Below are positions 45,047 to 54,557 of a stretch of 64,000 nt of DNA, piece by piece. Every line of letters begins with the position of its first letter. Positions within the stretch are counted from its first letter, which is position 1. Source of the stretch: Polyangiaceae bacterium (GTDB taxonomy: Bacteria > Myxococcota_A > Polyangia > Polyangiales > Polyangiaceae); assembly GCA_019637265.1 (NCBI GenBank), contig JAHBVY010000002.1, forward strand, positions 806,001 through 870,000, in the 5' to 3' direction. A program made the position numbers and the translations under genes. The notes beneath the pieces are model-generated. The model worked only from the letters and a program-made list of their open reading frames with translations. It made no database searches and was not told the origin of the DNA.

Positions 45047-47395
45047 TCACGGCGCTCGAAAACGGTACACGTAAAGGTCCAACAGCTGACGGAGCTCGCT
45101 CAGCTCCGCTTCGGAGCCACCCTGAGGTGGCCACAGGTTCTCGAGCTCCTCTGGGTCCTGGCGCCAATTCCACGCGGAGACATCGCCGCGGGTGCGATCG
45201 AGGAGCACGCTGTAGTGGTCGCTGCGCGCCACCACGAGGCGGAGCGGCTCCTTCTTCCGTAAGATCTGCTCGGGCAGGTAATACTGGTGAAATAGCACGC
45301 GGCGCGGCAGCTCACCGCCGGCCAGGGCGGGCATCAGGCTGGTGCCGCGGGGCGCGTCCTTGGGGGTGAGGCCGAGCCAGTTGGCCAAGGTGGGCACCAA
45401 GTCGAGCGTGGAGCACAGGCTCTCCACTGGGCGCGCGGTGAGCGCTGGGTGGCGCCACATCATGGGCACTTGGAGCACCACGCGGCTCAGGTCGTGGCCA
45501 TAACCGGCCTTGGCGTGACGATGACGATCGAAGCCCACCCCGTGATCGGCGGTGAGCACCACCAGCGTGTCTTTACCTAGCGCCTCGTCGACGCCCGTGA
45601 GCAGCCGATCGAGCTCTCGGTCGACCAGGGTGAGCTCGGCCTGGTAAATCGCCTCCGTGGAGCGGCCATAAACAGGCACGCTGTCTGGCTGCTGATGTGG
45701 CCAGTGAGCGTCGTAGTAATGCACCCACAGGAAGAGGGGCCGCTCACCGTCCCACGCTGGGCTCACGCCTTCCCGCGCGAGGGCCGCCAACGCGCTGTCC
45801 GTCACCTGCTTCGCGTTGTGGTGCGCCCCGCGGCTGAGGTGCCTGCTGGGGCTGGTGTCCACCGCGGCGAACCCCTGTGTGAGCCCCCGCCAATGGCTCG
45901 GCGTGAAGTAGCGCTCCGGGAGCACCGCCTGTGTGTGGTAACCGCCGCGCTGGAGCAGCTCCGCGAGCAGCTCGTTCTGGGGCAAGAGCTCGTAAGGGAA
46001 ACGGCCTATTACCTTGCGGTGGATCTCCGAGTCGTAGCGGGAGGTGAACAGCGCCGGCATGCTGAGCCGCGTGGAGGGCCCCTGCGCGAAGCAAGCGCGG
46101 AAAGACACGCTCTCCGCGTCGAGCTTCGAGAGCCGCGGCGTCGGGTCGACGCCCGTCGCCGTCTTACCGCCCCAAGCGCCGATGTGCCCTGGCGCGAGCG
46201 CGTCCACGCTCACGAGCACCACGTGCGGACGCCGACTGAGCCCCTTCGGCAGCGGGTGGTCGACGCGCCCCTCGAACGCGTGCACCAGGCTCGCGTCCAA
46301 GTCGCGACCATCGCAGTTCTCGTCGACGCCGTTGCCCGGGATGTCGATCGCGCCCGGGTGCCGCGCAGCGTCGAGCGGCGCACAATCCCAACCCCCGAAA
46401 CCCAAGGTCGCGCCGTCACCATCCACGTCCAGGCAGAGCGACAACAGCGCGAAGCCGACCTGTCCTAAAGTCAGCCCTTCTGACATCGCCAGGCGCGCTG
46501 GCTCCGGCGCCTGACGCAGGGTGAGCCCCGCCGCGAAGGCGCTGAGCCAGCTCACCACGAAGAGCGCCGCGAGCGCGCGACGTACCCAGCGCACCCTCGA
46601 GAGGAACCGCCGGTGAGCCCAGGTGAACAGCGCCGCCAGCAGCACACCCACGCTCGCCGTGAGCAGGCTCCCCCACGGGAGCACCGCAAGCACGCGCCAC
46701 GCCAAGATCAACACGACGAGCGCCCCCAACAACAGCGCCGTCACCAACCATATAAGCAGATAACCTGCCTTGCGCGCCGTCACCCCCAGCCCTGGGATGC
46801 GCGCCCACGAGCGGCTCATCACTCCGCTCATCCGCCGCGCGAGCGGCGCGAGCAGCAAGCACGCGAGCAGGAGGCCGAGCGCCAGGCCCAGGAGCGACAG
46901 CGCCGCGTTCAGCGGACGCACCACGCGGATCACGATCACCTGAGCGATGAGGGTGAACAGCGCTGCGTACAAGGCAGTTAGAATGACTACCGTGCCCAGC
47001 CGCGCGACGCGCCCCGCCTGCTCCTCCGCCGGGCCCGCGAACAGCCAGCGCCGAGCACCGCAATACCCACGTGACAACACCGCCGCCGAGCTCTGCGGCC
47101 CAACGGACAACGCCCACAGCGCCGAAGCGGCGCACCCCAGCGCGAGCGCGCCCAGCCCCGTCGTGAAGTACCCCGCCGGCACCCCCAAGAGCCACTCGCG
47201 GCGCCACGACGAAGCCGCCTCCTCCGGGCTCCGCGCGACGAAGAGCCACAGCTCCTCCACCAACCAAAGCAGCGGCGTGAGCCACAGCCACGGCAAGAGC
47301 GCCGCCCCGAACGCGCGACGCCGCGTGAAGCCCGGAGGCTCGGGCGGGCGCTCGCTCTCAGCCGTGGGGCGCGCTGAAGCAGCCGTCTCCGTCAC
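45047..47395 (-). CDS. membrane sulfatase/LtaS-like protein with MopE-type insert
   Basis: The 782-residue product has about six membrane spans in residues 30-320, then a MopE-like metal-binding segment (LDVDGDGATLGFGGWDCAPL and PGNGVDENCDGRDLD), then an alkaline-phosphatase-superfamily domain. Metal ligands are visible in VVLVSVDALAPGHIG, the nucleophile region is GPSTRLSMPALFTSRY, and VVLTADHGVGFDRH carries the Asp-His pair. The nucleophile motif lacks the canonical C/S-x-P-x-R, so formylglycine chemistry is uncertain and a phosphotransferase role (LtaS, EptA type) is possible. It starts at GTG and is divergent from the next gene. Confidence 0.82.
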   Translation of the reverse strand: MTETAASARPTAESERPPEPPGFTRRRAFGAALLPWLWLTPLLWLVEELWLFVARSPEEAASSWRREWLLGVPAGYFTTGLGALALGCAASALWALSVGPQSSAAVLSRGYCGARRWLFAGPAEEQAGRVARLGTVVILTALYAALFTLIAQVIVIRVVRPLNAALSLLGLALGLLLACLLLAPLARRMSGVMSRSWARIPGLGVTARKAGYLLIWLVTALLLGALVVLILAWRVLAVLPWGSLLTASVGVLLAALFTWAHRRFLSRVRWVRRALAALFVVSWLSAFAAGLTLRQAPEPARLAMSEGLTLGQVGFALLSLCLDVDGDGATLGFGGWDCAPLDAARHPGAIDIPGNGVDENCDGRDLDASLVHAFEGRVDHPLPKGLSRRPHVVLVSVDALAPGHIGAWGGKTATGVDPTPRLSKLDAESVSFRACFAQGPSTRLSMPALFTSRYDSEIHRKVIGRFPYELLPQNELLAELLQRGGYHTQAVLPERYFTPSHWRGLTQGFAAVDTSPSRHLSRGAHHNAKQVTDSALAALAREGVSPAWDGERPLFLWVHYYDAHWPHQQPDSVPVYGRSTEAIYQAELTLVDRELDRLLTGVDEALGKDTLVVLTADHGVGFDRHRHAKAGYGHDLSRVVLQVPMMWRHPALTARPVESLCSTLDLVPTLANWLGLTPKDAPRGTSLMPALAGGELPRRVLFHQYYLPEQILRKKEPLRLVVARSDHYSVLLDRTRGDVSAWNWRQDPEELENLWPPQGGSEAELSELRQLLDLYVYRFRAP

Positions 47396-47488
47396 GCCCG
47401 TGACCGGTTAGTACGAGCCGAATGGCGCGGCAACCGTCGCGGGCGCGCTGTCGCGCGAGCTCTCGAGAGGCTGTGCTATCCGTACTGC

Positions 47489-48580
47489 GTGTCTTCGCCG
47501 CTGGATCCACGGAGACGAGAGCGCGCCGTGGCGATCGCCGCGAGTACCTTGCTGGGCGCCGCTTCGCTCACCTGGTGCGGCGAGCACGCGGCGATGACGG
47601 CCCTCGGCCCGGCGCCAGTACCCAGCGTCACCGTGCGAGTGCGGACCTCCGACTACGAGGCCAGCGTCCCCAAGCCACAACCAGGATCACTGACGATTGA
47701 CCTGACCTCCGCTGCGCTGAGCGACGGCAGCCACTTACCGCAGCGCTCCTTCGTCCCATCAGCTCCACTGCCGAGCGAAGCGCTGGGTGAGCTCAGCAAG
47801 AGCGGCGACGTCGCGGCCACGTTCGACGTGAACCTGAAGCCCACGGCCGCGCGCTACGCGCTGAGCGTGCGCGGCCGGTGTGAAGGCGCGCCGCGCTGCC
47901 CGCTCACGCTCCGACTCGGGGGGGAGGCGCTCGGGAGCGTGGAGCTCCGCCCCGAGATCGACCTGTTCACCCTGCTCTTGGACCAGCGATACATCATTCC
48001 GCAAGGAAAATTAGAGCTGGAGGACGGTCACCGCGGAGCGGCGGGCAAGGCCCAGCTGAGCCACCTGGCGCTGACCCCGCTCGGCCCGCGCGTCGAGCTC
48101 GCGGTGGGCACCCCCGAGGCGCGCCCTTACCTAGTATCCGGCTTCTACCCGGATGAAGCCGATGGCAACCGCCGCGCGGCCTGGGGCGCTGGCGAACGCT
48201 CGCGCTTCGCGCTCGTATTGGCACCTGACGACACCGACTACCAGATCCAGCTGGTGGCTCACGCGGTCGCCGGGATCGCCCCCTTGATGGTGAAGGCCAC
48301 GCTCGAGAGCGCGGGTGAGCCCGCGGCGCCGACACCCAACGCAGGGCAGCCTACGGAGCCCTCTCGCCGGGAGCGCTCACTGGGCGAGCAGCGCGTAGGC
48401 CCCGGTTGGGGCTACGTGACCTTCCGCGTGCCGCGCGGCGCGCTCGTAGCCGGCGTGAGCTGGCTGACCCTCCACTACCCCACCACCGCGAAGCCGAGCG
48501 AGACGGAGCCCGGCTCGAGCGACGACCGCAGCCTGGCGGTGCGCTACGAGTGGCTGCGAGTGAGCCCCATCCCGCGCTAG
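47489..48580 (+). CDS. exported protein of unknown function in the glycosyltransferase block
   Basis: The 363-residue product has an N-terminal hydrophobic segment (AVAIAASTLLGAASLTWCG) and a beta-rich body with ARYALSVRGRCEGAPRCPLTLRLG and VELAVGTPEARPYLVSGFYPDE, the latter being similar in style to the jelly-roll domains attached to membrane glycosyltransferases (WxxGFYxxE pattern). WGYVTFRVPRGALVAGVSWL closes the domain. It is followed by the mannosyltransferase gene. TATCCG lies six bases before the GTG start. Confidence 0.65.
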   Translation: MSSPLDPRRRERAVAIAASTLLGAASLTWCGEHAAMTALGPAPVPSVTVRVRTSDYEASVPKPQPGSLTIDLTSAALSDGSHLPQRSFVPSAPLPSEALGELSKSGDVAATFDVNLKPTAARYALSVRGRCEGAPRCPLTLRLGGEALGSVELRPEIDLFTLLLDQRYIIPQGKLELEDGHRGAAGKAQLSHLALTPLGPRVELAVGTPEARPYLVSGFYPDEADGNRRAAWGAGERSRFALVLAPDDTDYQIQLVAHAVAGIAPLMVKATLESAGEPAAPTPNAGQPTEPSRRERSLGEQRVGPGWGYVTFRVPRGALVAGVSWLTLHYPTTAKPSETEPGSSDDRSLAVRYEWLRVSPIPR

Positions 48581-48620
48581 GAGTGAACGCGGCGCTCACG
48601 CGACGTCGCGGCGCGCGCGC

Positions 48621-48648
48621 TTGACCAGGCCCGCGGACCGGCTACCGT
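48621..48648 (+). promoter_or_regulatory. promoter of the mannosyltransferase gene
   Basis: TTGACC at 48621-48626 and TACCGT at 48643-48648 are spaced by 16 bases, ten bases before the GTG start at 48659. This is the best-matching promoter near a start in the window. Confidence 0.55.
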
Positions 48649-48658
48649 CAGCCGCTCC

Positions 48659-49417
48659 GTGACCCACCCCGCCCGCGAGAAGCGCCCCACCCTCGGCGCA
48701 GGATGCCTGGTCGTCACGCCCACTTACAATGAGCGTCACAACCTGCCGATCTTCGTGCAGGCGGTGCTGGGCGTGGCGCCCGCTGCCCACGTGCTGGTGG
48801 TGGACGACGCCTCACCCGACGGCACCGGCGAGGTCGCGGCCGCCATCAGCGAGCGCGATCCGCGGGTGCGCGTGCTGCACCGCTCCGCCAAGCTCGGCCT
48901 CGGCACCGCCTACCTCGATGGCTTCCGCGAGGGCTTGAAGGACCCAAGCTACCAGGTGTTCTTCGAGATGGACACCGACCTGAGCCACGACCCGAACTAC
49001 ATCCCCAGCTTCCTCAAGGCGCTAGAAGATGGCGCGGATGTGGTGATCGGCTCACGCAACGTGCCAGGCGGCGGCGTGGAGGGTTGGGGGCTCGGGCGCC
49101 ACGCCTTGAGCAAGGGCGGCTCCGTCTACTCGCGGTTGATCCTGGGAGCGGGTGTGCGCGACCTCACGAGCGGCTACAAGGCGATCGCTCGCGATGTGCT
49201 GGAGCGCATCGATCTCGGCAAGGTGCACTCGAACGGCTACTCCTTCCAAATCGAGATGACGTACCGCGCGCTGCAGCTCGGTTTCCGCGTGGAAGAGGTG
49301 CCCATCGTGTTCGTGGATCGGCGCGCGGGGGAGAGCAAGATGAGCCGCCGCATCTTCGCCGAAGCGATAGGCATGGTGTGGAAGCTCCGCGCTCAAGCCA
49401 TGCGCGGCAAGCTGTGA
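48659..49417 (+). CDS. polyprenyl-phosphate mannosyltransferase (DPM1-like GT2)
   Basis: The 252-residue product has the GT2 features of dolichol/polyprenyl monophosphate mannose synthases: VVTPTYNERHNLPIF, VLVVDDASPDGTGEV, the DxD in FFEMDTDLSHDPNYIPSFL, VIGSRNVPGGGVEGWG, and RDLTSGYKAIARDVLERI. It makes lipid-linked mannose (or a similar hexose) as donor for the GT-C enzymes nearby. It lacks C-terminal membrane spans, as in the shorter bacterial forms. The preceding promoter is described separately. Confidence 0.92.
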   Translation: MTHPAREKRPTLGAGCLVVTPTYNERHNLPIFVQAVLGVAPAAHVLVVDDASPDGTGEVAAAISERDPRVRVLHRSAKLGLGTAYLDGFREGLKDPSYQVFFEMDTDLSHDPNYIPSFLKALEDGADVVIGSRNVPGGGVEGWGLGRHALSKGGSVYSRLILGAGVRDLTSGYKAIARDVLERIDLGKVHSNGYSFQIEMTYRALQLGFRVEEVPIVFVDRRAGESKMSRRIFAEAIGMVWKLRAQAMRGKL

Positions 49418-49432
49418 GCGAGGCTCGATCGG

Positions 49433-51082
49433 CTACCGCGCCTCCGGCGCGAGCACGTAGACGTCGAAGTCCTGAATCCGCCGCGCGAGGCGGAAGCGCT
49501 GGTTCACCAAGGCCTCGAGCTCGGAGAAGCTCTGCAAGCTGCGCGCCGAGTCGAGGTTGTCCCCGGTGACCGCCGGGAAGATGTCTTGGTGTTGAACCAC
49601 GATGACGCTCGGCGGCGTGAGCGCCAGCTCGCTCAGCAAGTCTTCGCGGGCGCGCTCACGATCCCAGCTCGCGCGCTGCGCCACGTTGTAGATGTACTTG
49701 GTGGCGGGGCGCCGCTCCGAGAGCCAGTACACCGCGGGCTCGAAGCCCCACACGAGCACCCAATCCGTCACCTCGGTCTGCTCTCGGAGGTACTTCGCGA
49801 CCGCGCGATCGGCGCCGAGATCGTAGTCCGCCACCACGTAGAGGGAGTCGAGCGTCCCTGGATCGCGCGGCCATTGACCGCTCGTCAGCGCATCGAACCG
49901 AGCTTGAGAGCGCCCCCAGAAGCTCTGGTTCAGGTTCACCGTGGCGGTCTGAGTGACGACCAGGAGGTAAGTGAAGGACATGAACGCCAGCACCCCACCA
50001 GGGCCACCCGCGTGGCACAGCCGCCACAGCTTGAGCAGCCCAACCCCCGCCAAAACGGCCAAGAGCGGGAACGTGGCGCCGTAGTGGTAAGGGAAGAACT
50101 TCCCCTGCATCGCGACCCCCGTGAGGTGCATCGCGATCACCCCGAACACCAGGAGCGTGCCCTCACGCTCACGGCTGTGCGCCGGGCGCATGAGCAGCGC
50201 CGCCAAGATGGCCACCGGCGCGAGCGCGGAGTAGCGGAAGAAGCACTGCGTGAAGCCCCACCACAGCATGGAGGGCGCGCTCCGCCCCTCCCAGCCGAGC
50301 GCCGTGTACCCCGGCGTGAACTCGAACAAGGTGAAGGCCAGCGCGCCCCAAGCACCGCGCAGCCAGAACCAAGCGCACACGGCGGCGACAGGCAGCAGAG
50401 CTGACAGTGCCATCACCACGATGGGCCGCAGCGCCTCGAGTCGATTCGCCCCGTGGAGCCACTCGCGGCGCGCGAGGTAGGCGGCGCACACCAGCGCGCC
50501 CCCACCGAGCGGCGGCTTGAGCAGGAAGGCGGCGCCGAACAGCGCGCCCGTGCCGATCCAACGGTAGACACGGCGCGAGCTCAAGTCGTCGCTCAAGGTG
50601 AGCATCAGCGCGAAGACGGTGAGGTAACCGCCGAAGGTCTCCGGCTGCGCCGTGTGCCAGAACTCGAGCTGGGCGTGGACGAGGGCCGCCACCGCACCGC
50701 CCAAGGTGCCCGCGAGCGGATCCCCCGCGATCGTCGACGATATTTTCCTCATAGAAAATACCATCCCCAAGAGGCCCATGACCTCGAGCACGCGCACGCC
50801 CCACATCGCCTTACCGAACAGCGCCTCGGCCAGCGCGTAGATCAGGAAGATGCCGGGTGGCTTGAAGTCCCATAGATCTCGATAGGGCATCTGACCATCG
50901 AGCACGCCCGAGCCGACCACGGCATAGATCCCCTGGTCGCGCCCGAACGAGAACATCAAGATCTGCAGGGCGCAGAGCGCGACCACGAGCCACAGGGCGC
51001 CCTCCAGCAAGCGCCCGGCGCGCTCGCTCGCGCTCTGCCCGATGGCACCCACCGGTCGACCGCCGTCGCTCGACCAGACCAT
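49433..51082 (-). CDS. GT-C family membrane glycosyltransferase-like protein
   Basis: The 549-residue product has about ten spans. The first loop after span one contains FSFGRDQGIYAVVGSGVLDGQMPYRDLWDFKPPGIF, the GT39-type pattern with the acidic residue near the membrane. FYPYHYGATFPLL-like segment (KFFPYHYGATFPLLAV) and a soluble C-terminal domain follow (VVADYDLGADRAVAKYLREQ, WVLVWGFEPAVYWLSERRPA). It is convergent with the mannosyltransferase gene, 15 bases apart. TATAGC lies seven bases before the ATG. Confidence 0.82.
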   Translation of the reverse strand: MVWSSDGGRPVGAIGQSASERAGRLLEGALWLVVALCALQILMFSFGRDQGIYAVVGSGVLDGQMPYRDLWDFKPPGIFLIYALAEALFGKAMWGVRVLEVMGLLGMVFSMRKISSTIAGDPLAGTLGGAVAALVHAQLEFWHTAQPETFGGYLTVFALMLTLSDDLSSRRVYRWIGTGALFGAAFLLKPPLGGGALVCAAYLARREWLHGANRLEALRPIVVMALSALLPVAAVCAWFWLRGAWGALAFTLFEFTPGYTALGWEGRSAPSMLWWGFTQCFFRYSALAPVAILAALLMRPAHSREREGTLLVFGVIAMHLTGVAMQGKFFPYHYGATFPLLAVLAGVGLLKLWRLCHAGGPGGVLAFMSFTYLLVVTQTATVNLNQSFWGRSQARFDALTSGQWPRDPGTLDSLYVVADYDLGADRAVAKYLREQTEVTDWVLVWGFEPAVYWLSERRPATKYIYNVAQRASWDRERAREDLLSELALTPPSVIVVQHQDIFPAVTGDNLDSARSLQSFSELEALVNQRFRLARRIQDFDVYVLAPEAR

Positions 51083-51236
51083 GCCCCTCGCTATAGCGCG
51101 GCGCCGGCCAGCGCAAGGCCTCGCCCACCTCTCCGCGGTCTGCGAGTGGCGCCGCCGAACCGCTGGGAGCGGCCGCCTTGGAGCGCCGTCACGATAAGGA
51201 TTGACTGAGAGGCAACCGGGAGCGTTCGATCGCGCG

Positions 51237-53147
51237 ATGCTCGCCGCGAAGTGCCCCCAGTGCGGGGCGGTCAGCCCCGTCTCCTTGGCGGCTCCGGAGC
51301 ACCTGCACTGCAGGTATTGTCAGTACGCTGGCAGCCCAGACCCCGCGGTGGTGGCCGAGCTGCACCACGCGCGTGCAGCGCTCTGGCAGATAGACACGGG
51401 CCGTCGCCAGCTCAGCAGCCAGCAGCGGCGCATGGTGGAGCGCGCCCAGGGTCAATCGCTGGGCCTGATGGCGCTGCTCGCGCTCGTCAGCCTGCCCCTG
51501 CTCCTGTGCGGTGGGTGCTCCACCTGGGTCTTCATCGCGGACGACCTCCACACCTCATCGCTGCCGTTCTTGGTGGTCGGGCTGTTCCCTCCCGCGCTGG
51601 TGCTCGGCCTCGGCTTGCTGCTGCTCCGTATCCACCGCGGAGGTGTCCAGCGGCTGGCGCGCTCATGCGCCGCGGTGCCCCCCAGCGCGCCCGGTCAGCC
51701 CGCGCTGTGCCACGTGTGCGGCGCACCGCTGACCAGCGAAGCGAGCCGCGGCGTCGTGCGCTGCGGCTTCTGCCAGGCAGACAACGTGGTGGCCAGCGAC
51801 ATCATGAAGCAGGCCGCGCAGCAGCAGACGCTGGTGATGAGCTCGATGCACCAGTCGATCACGACCGAGGCCACCCGGCTCTCACACCACAGCGTGACCA
51901 CCCTGCTGCTCACCCTGGTCACCGCGCTCGCCTCGCCCGTGCTGGCGCTGCTCTTGATGTGCGGCGCGACGATGGTGCTGAAGAGCATCCCGGCCGAGGT
52001 GGATGAGAACGAAGAGTACGCTGCGCTGTCCATCAGCGGCACGACCTGCTTCGCCTCCCTAGAACGCAAGGGCGGCGGGTACGAAGCCAACCTCGCGCCG
52101 CGGTTCCCACATCGCCCCAACCCGATCCGGCTCACGCCCGCTGAGCTCAAGGTCGTGAAGGTGAAGGACTTGATGGGGCGTCAGGTGTTGCTCGAGGGGA
52201 ACCGACCGGCGAAGGTGGTGCGGCTGGAGCGAACCCAGGGGGATCGCCACACCAAGCTGGTGCTGGAGGGGGGCGACCGCTTCAACGTGCGGGGCGCCTG
52301 CGAGCCACCACCGAACCTGACGATGCTCGCCAAGTTACCAAGCCTCAATGTATGCCGCGCGATGCAGCTCCACGGCGACACCCTCACCTGGGTCACCGCC
52401 GCTGGCGAAGTCGTGCAGATGCCCAAGGCGGGCGGCGCCGCCCGCACCCTCTTCAACGTGGGCGCGCACATCGAGCGCGCGCTGAGCGAAAGGAAGGCGG
52501 CCTTCATCACGCCACACCCGAACCGGGAGCTGTACGTCATCGAGCTCACCCAAGGCGCGACCTCGCGCTTCGTGATGCGCGACGTGCACCACCTCGCCTT
52601 CGCGGGCCCCAAGCTAGTGTTCGGAAACGTCAGTCAGGTTTACTTAGATGAGGAGGCAGGCCCCGTTCGCTTGCACAGTCCAGGTATCCTGCAGGCGCTC
52701 GTCGCGAACCGCACCCACGTCGTGTACCACGCGCAGAGCAAGCTGTACGCGCTCCCCATCACGGGCGGCGCGCCGCGCGTCATCGGCACTGGCTTCAGCG
52801 ACGGACTCGGCATCGCGGGAGATCAGGTGCTGTTCGGGCAAGCTGGCTGCAAGGTGATCCCGCTCGCTGGCGGCCCCGCCGGCGCCTGCCCACTCTCCCA
52901 CGCTGCGATCCAGCTGCACCCAGAGCGCCGCGCCTTCGAGCACCGAGGCCGCGTGTATTGGCCGGCCGCCAAGCGCTCGAGCAACCACACGCCCTACCGC
53001 GGGGGCGTCCTGAGCCACCCCGTGGGCGGCTCGCTCGATCGCCACTACGGCCCCACCAGCACCCAGGTGCAGTGCGCCGCGGTGGACGATGAGTTCATCT
53101 ACTGGGTGGACGGCCAAACGCTCCTCCGCGACAAGCTCGCGCAGTGA
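51237..53147 (+). CDS. double zinc-ribbon membrane protein with propeller-like domain
   Basis: The 636-residue product starts MLAAKCPQCGAVSP with a zinc ribbon (CPQC/CRYC), a helical segment, two spans (LLALVSLPLLLCGGCSTWVF and LPFLVVGLFPPALVLGLGLLLL), a second ribbon (CHVCGAPLTSEASRGVVRCGFC), a third span (about 220-245) and a C-terminal soluble part with KAGGAARTLFNVG and PITGGAPRVIGTGFSDGLGI, the loop pattern of myxobacterial beta-propeller repeats. The ribbon-span-ribbon-span layout recurs at 57520-58227. TTG 51201 is an alternative start. Confidence 0.75.
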   Translation: MLAAKCPQCGAVSPVSLAAPEHLHCRYCQYAGSPDPAVVAELHHARAALWQIDTGRRQLSSQQRRMVERAQGQSLGLMALLALVSLPLLLCGGCSTWVFIADDLHTSSLPFLVVGLFPPALVLGLGLLLLRIHRGGVQRLARSCAAVPPSAPGQPALCHVCGAPLTSEASRGVVRCGFCQADNVVASDIMKQAAQQQTLVMSSMHQSITTEATRLSHHSVTTLLLTLVTALASPVLALLLMCGATMVLKSIPAEVDENEEYAALSISGTTCFASLERKGGGYEANLAPRFPHRPNPIRLTPAELKVVKVKDLMGRQVLLEGNRPAKVVRLERTQGDRHTKLVLEGGDRFNVRGACEPPPNLTMLAKLPSLNVCRAMQLHGDTLTWVTAAGEVVQMPKAGGAARTLFNVGAHIERALSERKAAFITPHPNRELYVIELTQGATSRFVMRDVHHLAFAGPKLVFGNVSQVYLDEEAGPVRLHSPGILQALVANRTHVVYHAQSKLYALPITGGAPRVIGTGFSDGLGIAGDQVLFGQAGCKVIPLAGGPAGACPLSHAAIQLHPERRAFEHRGRVYWPAAKRSSNHTPYRGGVLSHPVGGSLDRHYGPTSTQVQCAAVDDEFIYWVDGQTLLRDKLAQ

Positions 53148-53206
53148 AAGGGCGCTGTCAGCCAGCACCCCTTACTAGCTCAGGCGAGCGCCCACCCACG
53201 TCCGCC

Positions 53207-53236
53207 AGGACGACAACGGAAAACCGCTTGTCGTCC
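53207..53236. terminator. strong hairpin between convergent genes
   Basis: AGGACGACAA (53207-53216) pairs with TTGTCGTCCT (53227 region to 53236), with inner CGG/CCG around AAAA. It lies between the stops at 53147 and 53280 and could terminate both; it has no T-run. Confidence 0.65.
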
Positions 53237-53279
53237 TAGCCCAGCGGAGCCCCCCGAGACACCGCTCAGCGCCGGCGCC

Positions 53280-54557
53280 TCAGAAGAACATCCAACTGAC
53301 GAACAGCTCCCCGTACGGCTTCAGGTCGGTGAACTCATTGCCCTCTCGGTGCAGGCGGTCTGAGAGCGCGTCCGCCTCGGCGAGCACGCCTGGGTCCGCC
53401 TCGTAGCTCGAGTCGCCGAGCTTCGTCGGGTGCGCCACGATGCCCGCCAGGAGCCCGAAGCGGAAGCGATCCGCGCGGAAACCATAGCCGATGCCGAGGC
53501 TCGCGATCAGCGGGGTGCCATCGCGCGTATACGTGAGCCGGTCCCCAGCGTCATTTCGGGCGGTGCCTTCAAAGTCGTAGATGGCCACGCCGAGCCCCAA
53601 ATCCGCGATCGGAGAGTGACGCTCGAGCAGCCACAGCCGCCCGCGCAGCATGATGTTGAAGTTGGTGTAGTCAGCCTGGATGTCACTGTTGGCGGTCTGC
53701 GCCTCGATCTCCCCTTGATCGTAGCCAACCCAGAGCCCCACCTCGAGCCAGCACAGCGGCTGGGTGGAGAGGCTCACACCAAACATGGAGCTCGGCCCCA
53801 GCGCGCTGAGCCCCAGCCCGCTGATCCACTCGCAGTCCCGCTTGGGCTCCTCCGGCGGCGCCTCCACCACGGGCTCGGGCTCGGGCTCCGGCTCGGGGGC
53901 TGGCGCCTCCTCCTCCTCAGCCTGCTGGCGCGCGAGCGCCTCGCCGCCCTCCGTCACGTGAAACTCCACACGCCGGTTCTGCGCCCAGGGCCCCTCGCAC
54001 ACCGACTGATCCGCCGGCACCTTGTTGTGGCACTCCGGCGGCTCCGCCACCTTCGGGCTCTCTTCCCCCATGCCCACCGACGTCAGCCGCGACTCGTCCA
54101 CGCCGCGCGCGATGAGCCAGTCACGGAGCGCCGCCACGCGGCGGTTCGACAGCTCCTTGTTGTACTGGTTGGTGCCGCGTGAATCCGTGTGACCCTCGAT
54201 GCGGATCTTCACGTCGGGGTGATCTTTCAAGAACGTCAGCAAGCCTGACGCGCTCTTCTGCGTCTGCTCGTCACCGCGCAGCTCCGCGCGGTTGTACTCG
54301 AACTCGATCGAGCCGCTGTACTCGAGGCGCCCATCCACGTAGCGGAAGTCCTTCGTAGGGCGCTTCGCGACGGTCGTGTCCTCACCGGACGGTTCGTCCG
54401 TATCCTTGTCTATCTCCCCGGAGGCGTCGAGGTGTGCGTCCCCCGCGCTGCTCGCGCCGAAGCTCGCGCTGCCACGAGCGGTGCACCCGAGCGCCACCAC
54501 CCCAATCGCTCCAACCCAGACCGAGAGCCGCGCGGCCCCCAACCAACTGTAAGCCAT
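53280..54557 (-). CDS. OmpA-domain lipoprotein with C-terminal barrel-like domain
   Basis: The 425-residue product has lipobox VALGC in its signal. An OmpA peptidoglycan-binding domain occupies about residues 75-205: YSGSIEFEYNRAELRGDEQ, KIRIEGHTDSRGTNQYNKEL and SNRRVAALRDWLIARGV, ending QNRRVEFHVTEGG. A (EP) linker follows, then a C-terminal beta-rich segment (IMLRGRLWLLERHSPIADLGLGVAIYDF to LFVSWMFF) with the aromatic end of a barrel strand. The usual order is barrel first, then OmpA. TACACC lies six bases before the ATG. Confidence 0.87.
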   Translation of the reverse strand: MAYSWLGAARLSVWVGAIGVVALGCTARGSASFGASSAGDAHLDASGEIDKDTDEPSGEDTTVAKRPTKDFRYVDGRLEYSGSIEFEYNRAELRGDEQTQKSASGLLTFLKDHPDVKIRIEGHTDSRGTNQYNKELSNRRVAALRDWLIARGVDESRLTSVGMGEESPKVAEPPECHNKVPADQSVCEGPWAQNRRVEFHVTEGGEALARQQAEEEEAPAPEPEPEPEPVVEAPPEEPKRDCEWISGLGLSALGPSSMFGVSLSTQPLCWLEVGLWVGYDQGEIEAQTANSDIQADYTNFNIMLRGRLWLLERHSPIADLGLGVAIYDFEGTARNDAGDRLTYTRDGTPLIASLGIGYGFRADRFRFGLLAGIVAHPTKLGDSSYEADPGVLAEADALSDRLHREGNEFTDLKPYGELFVSWMFF

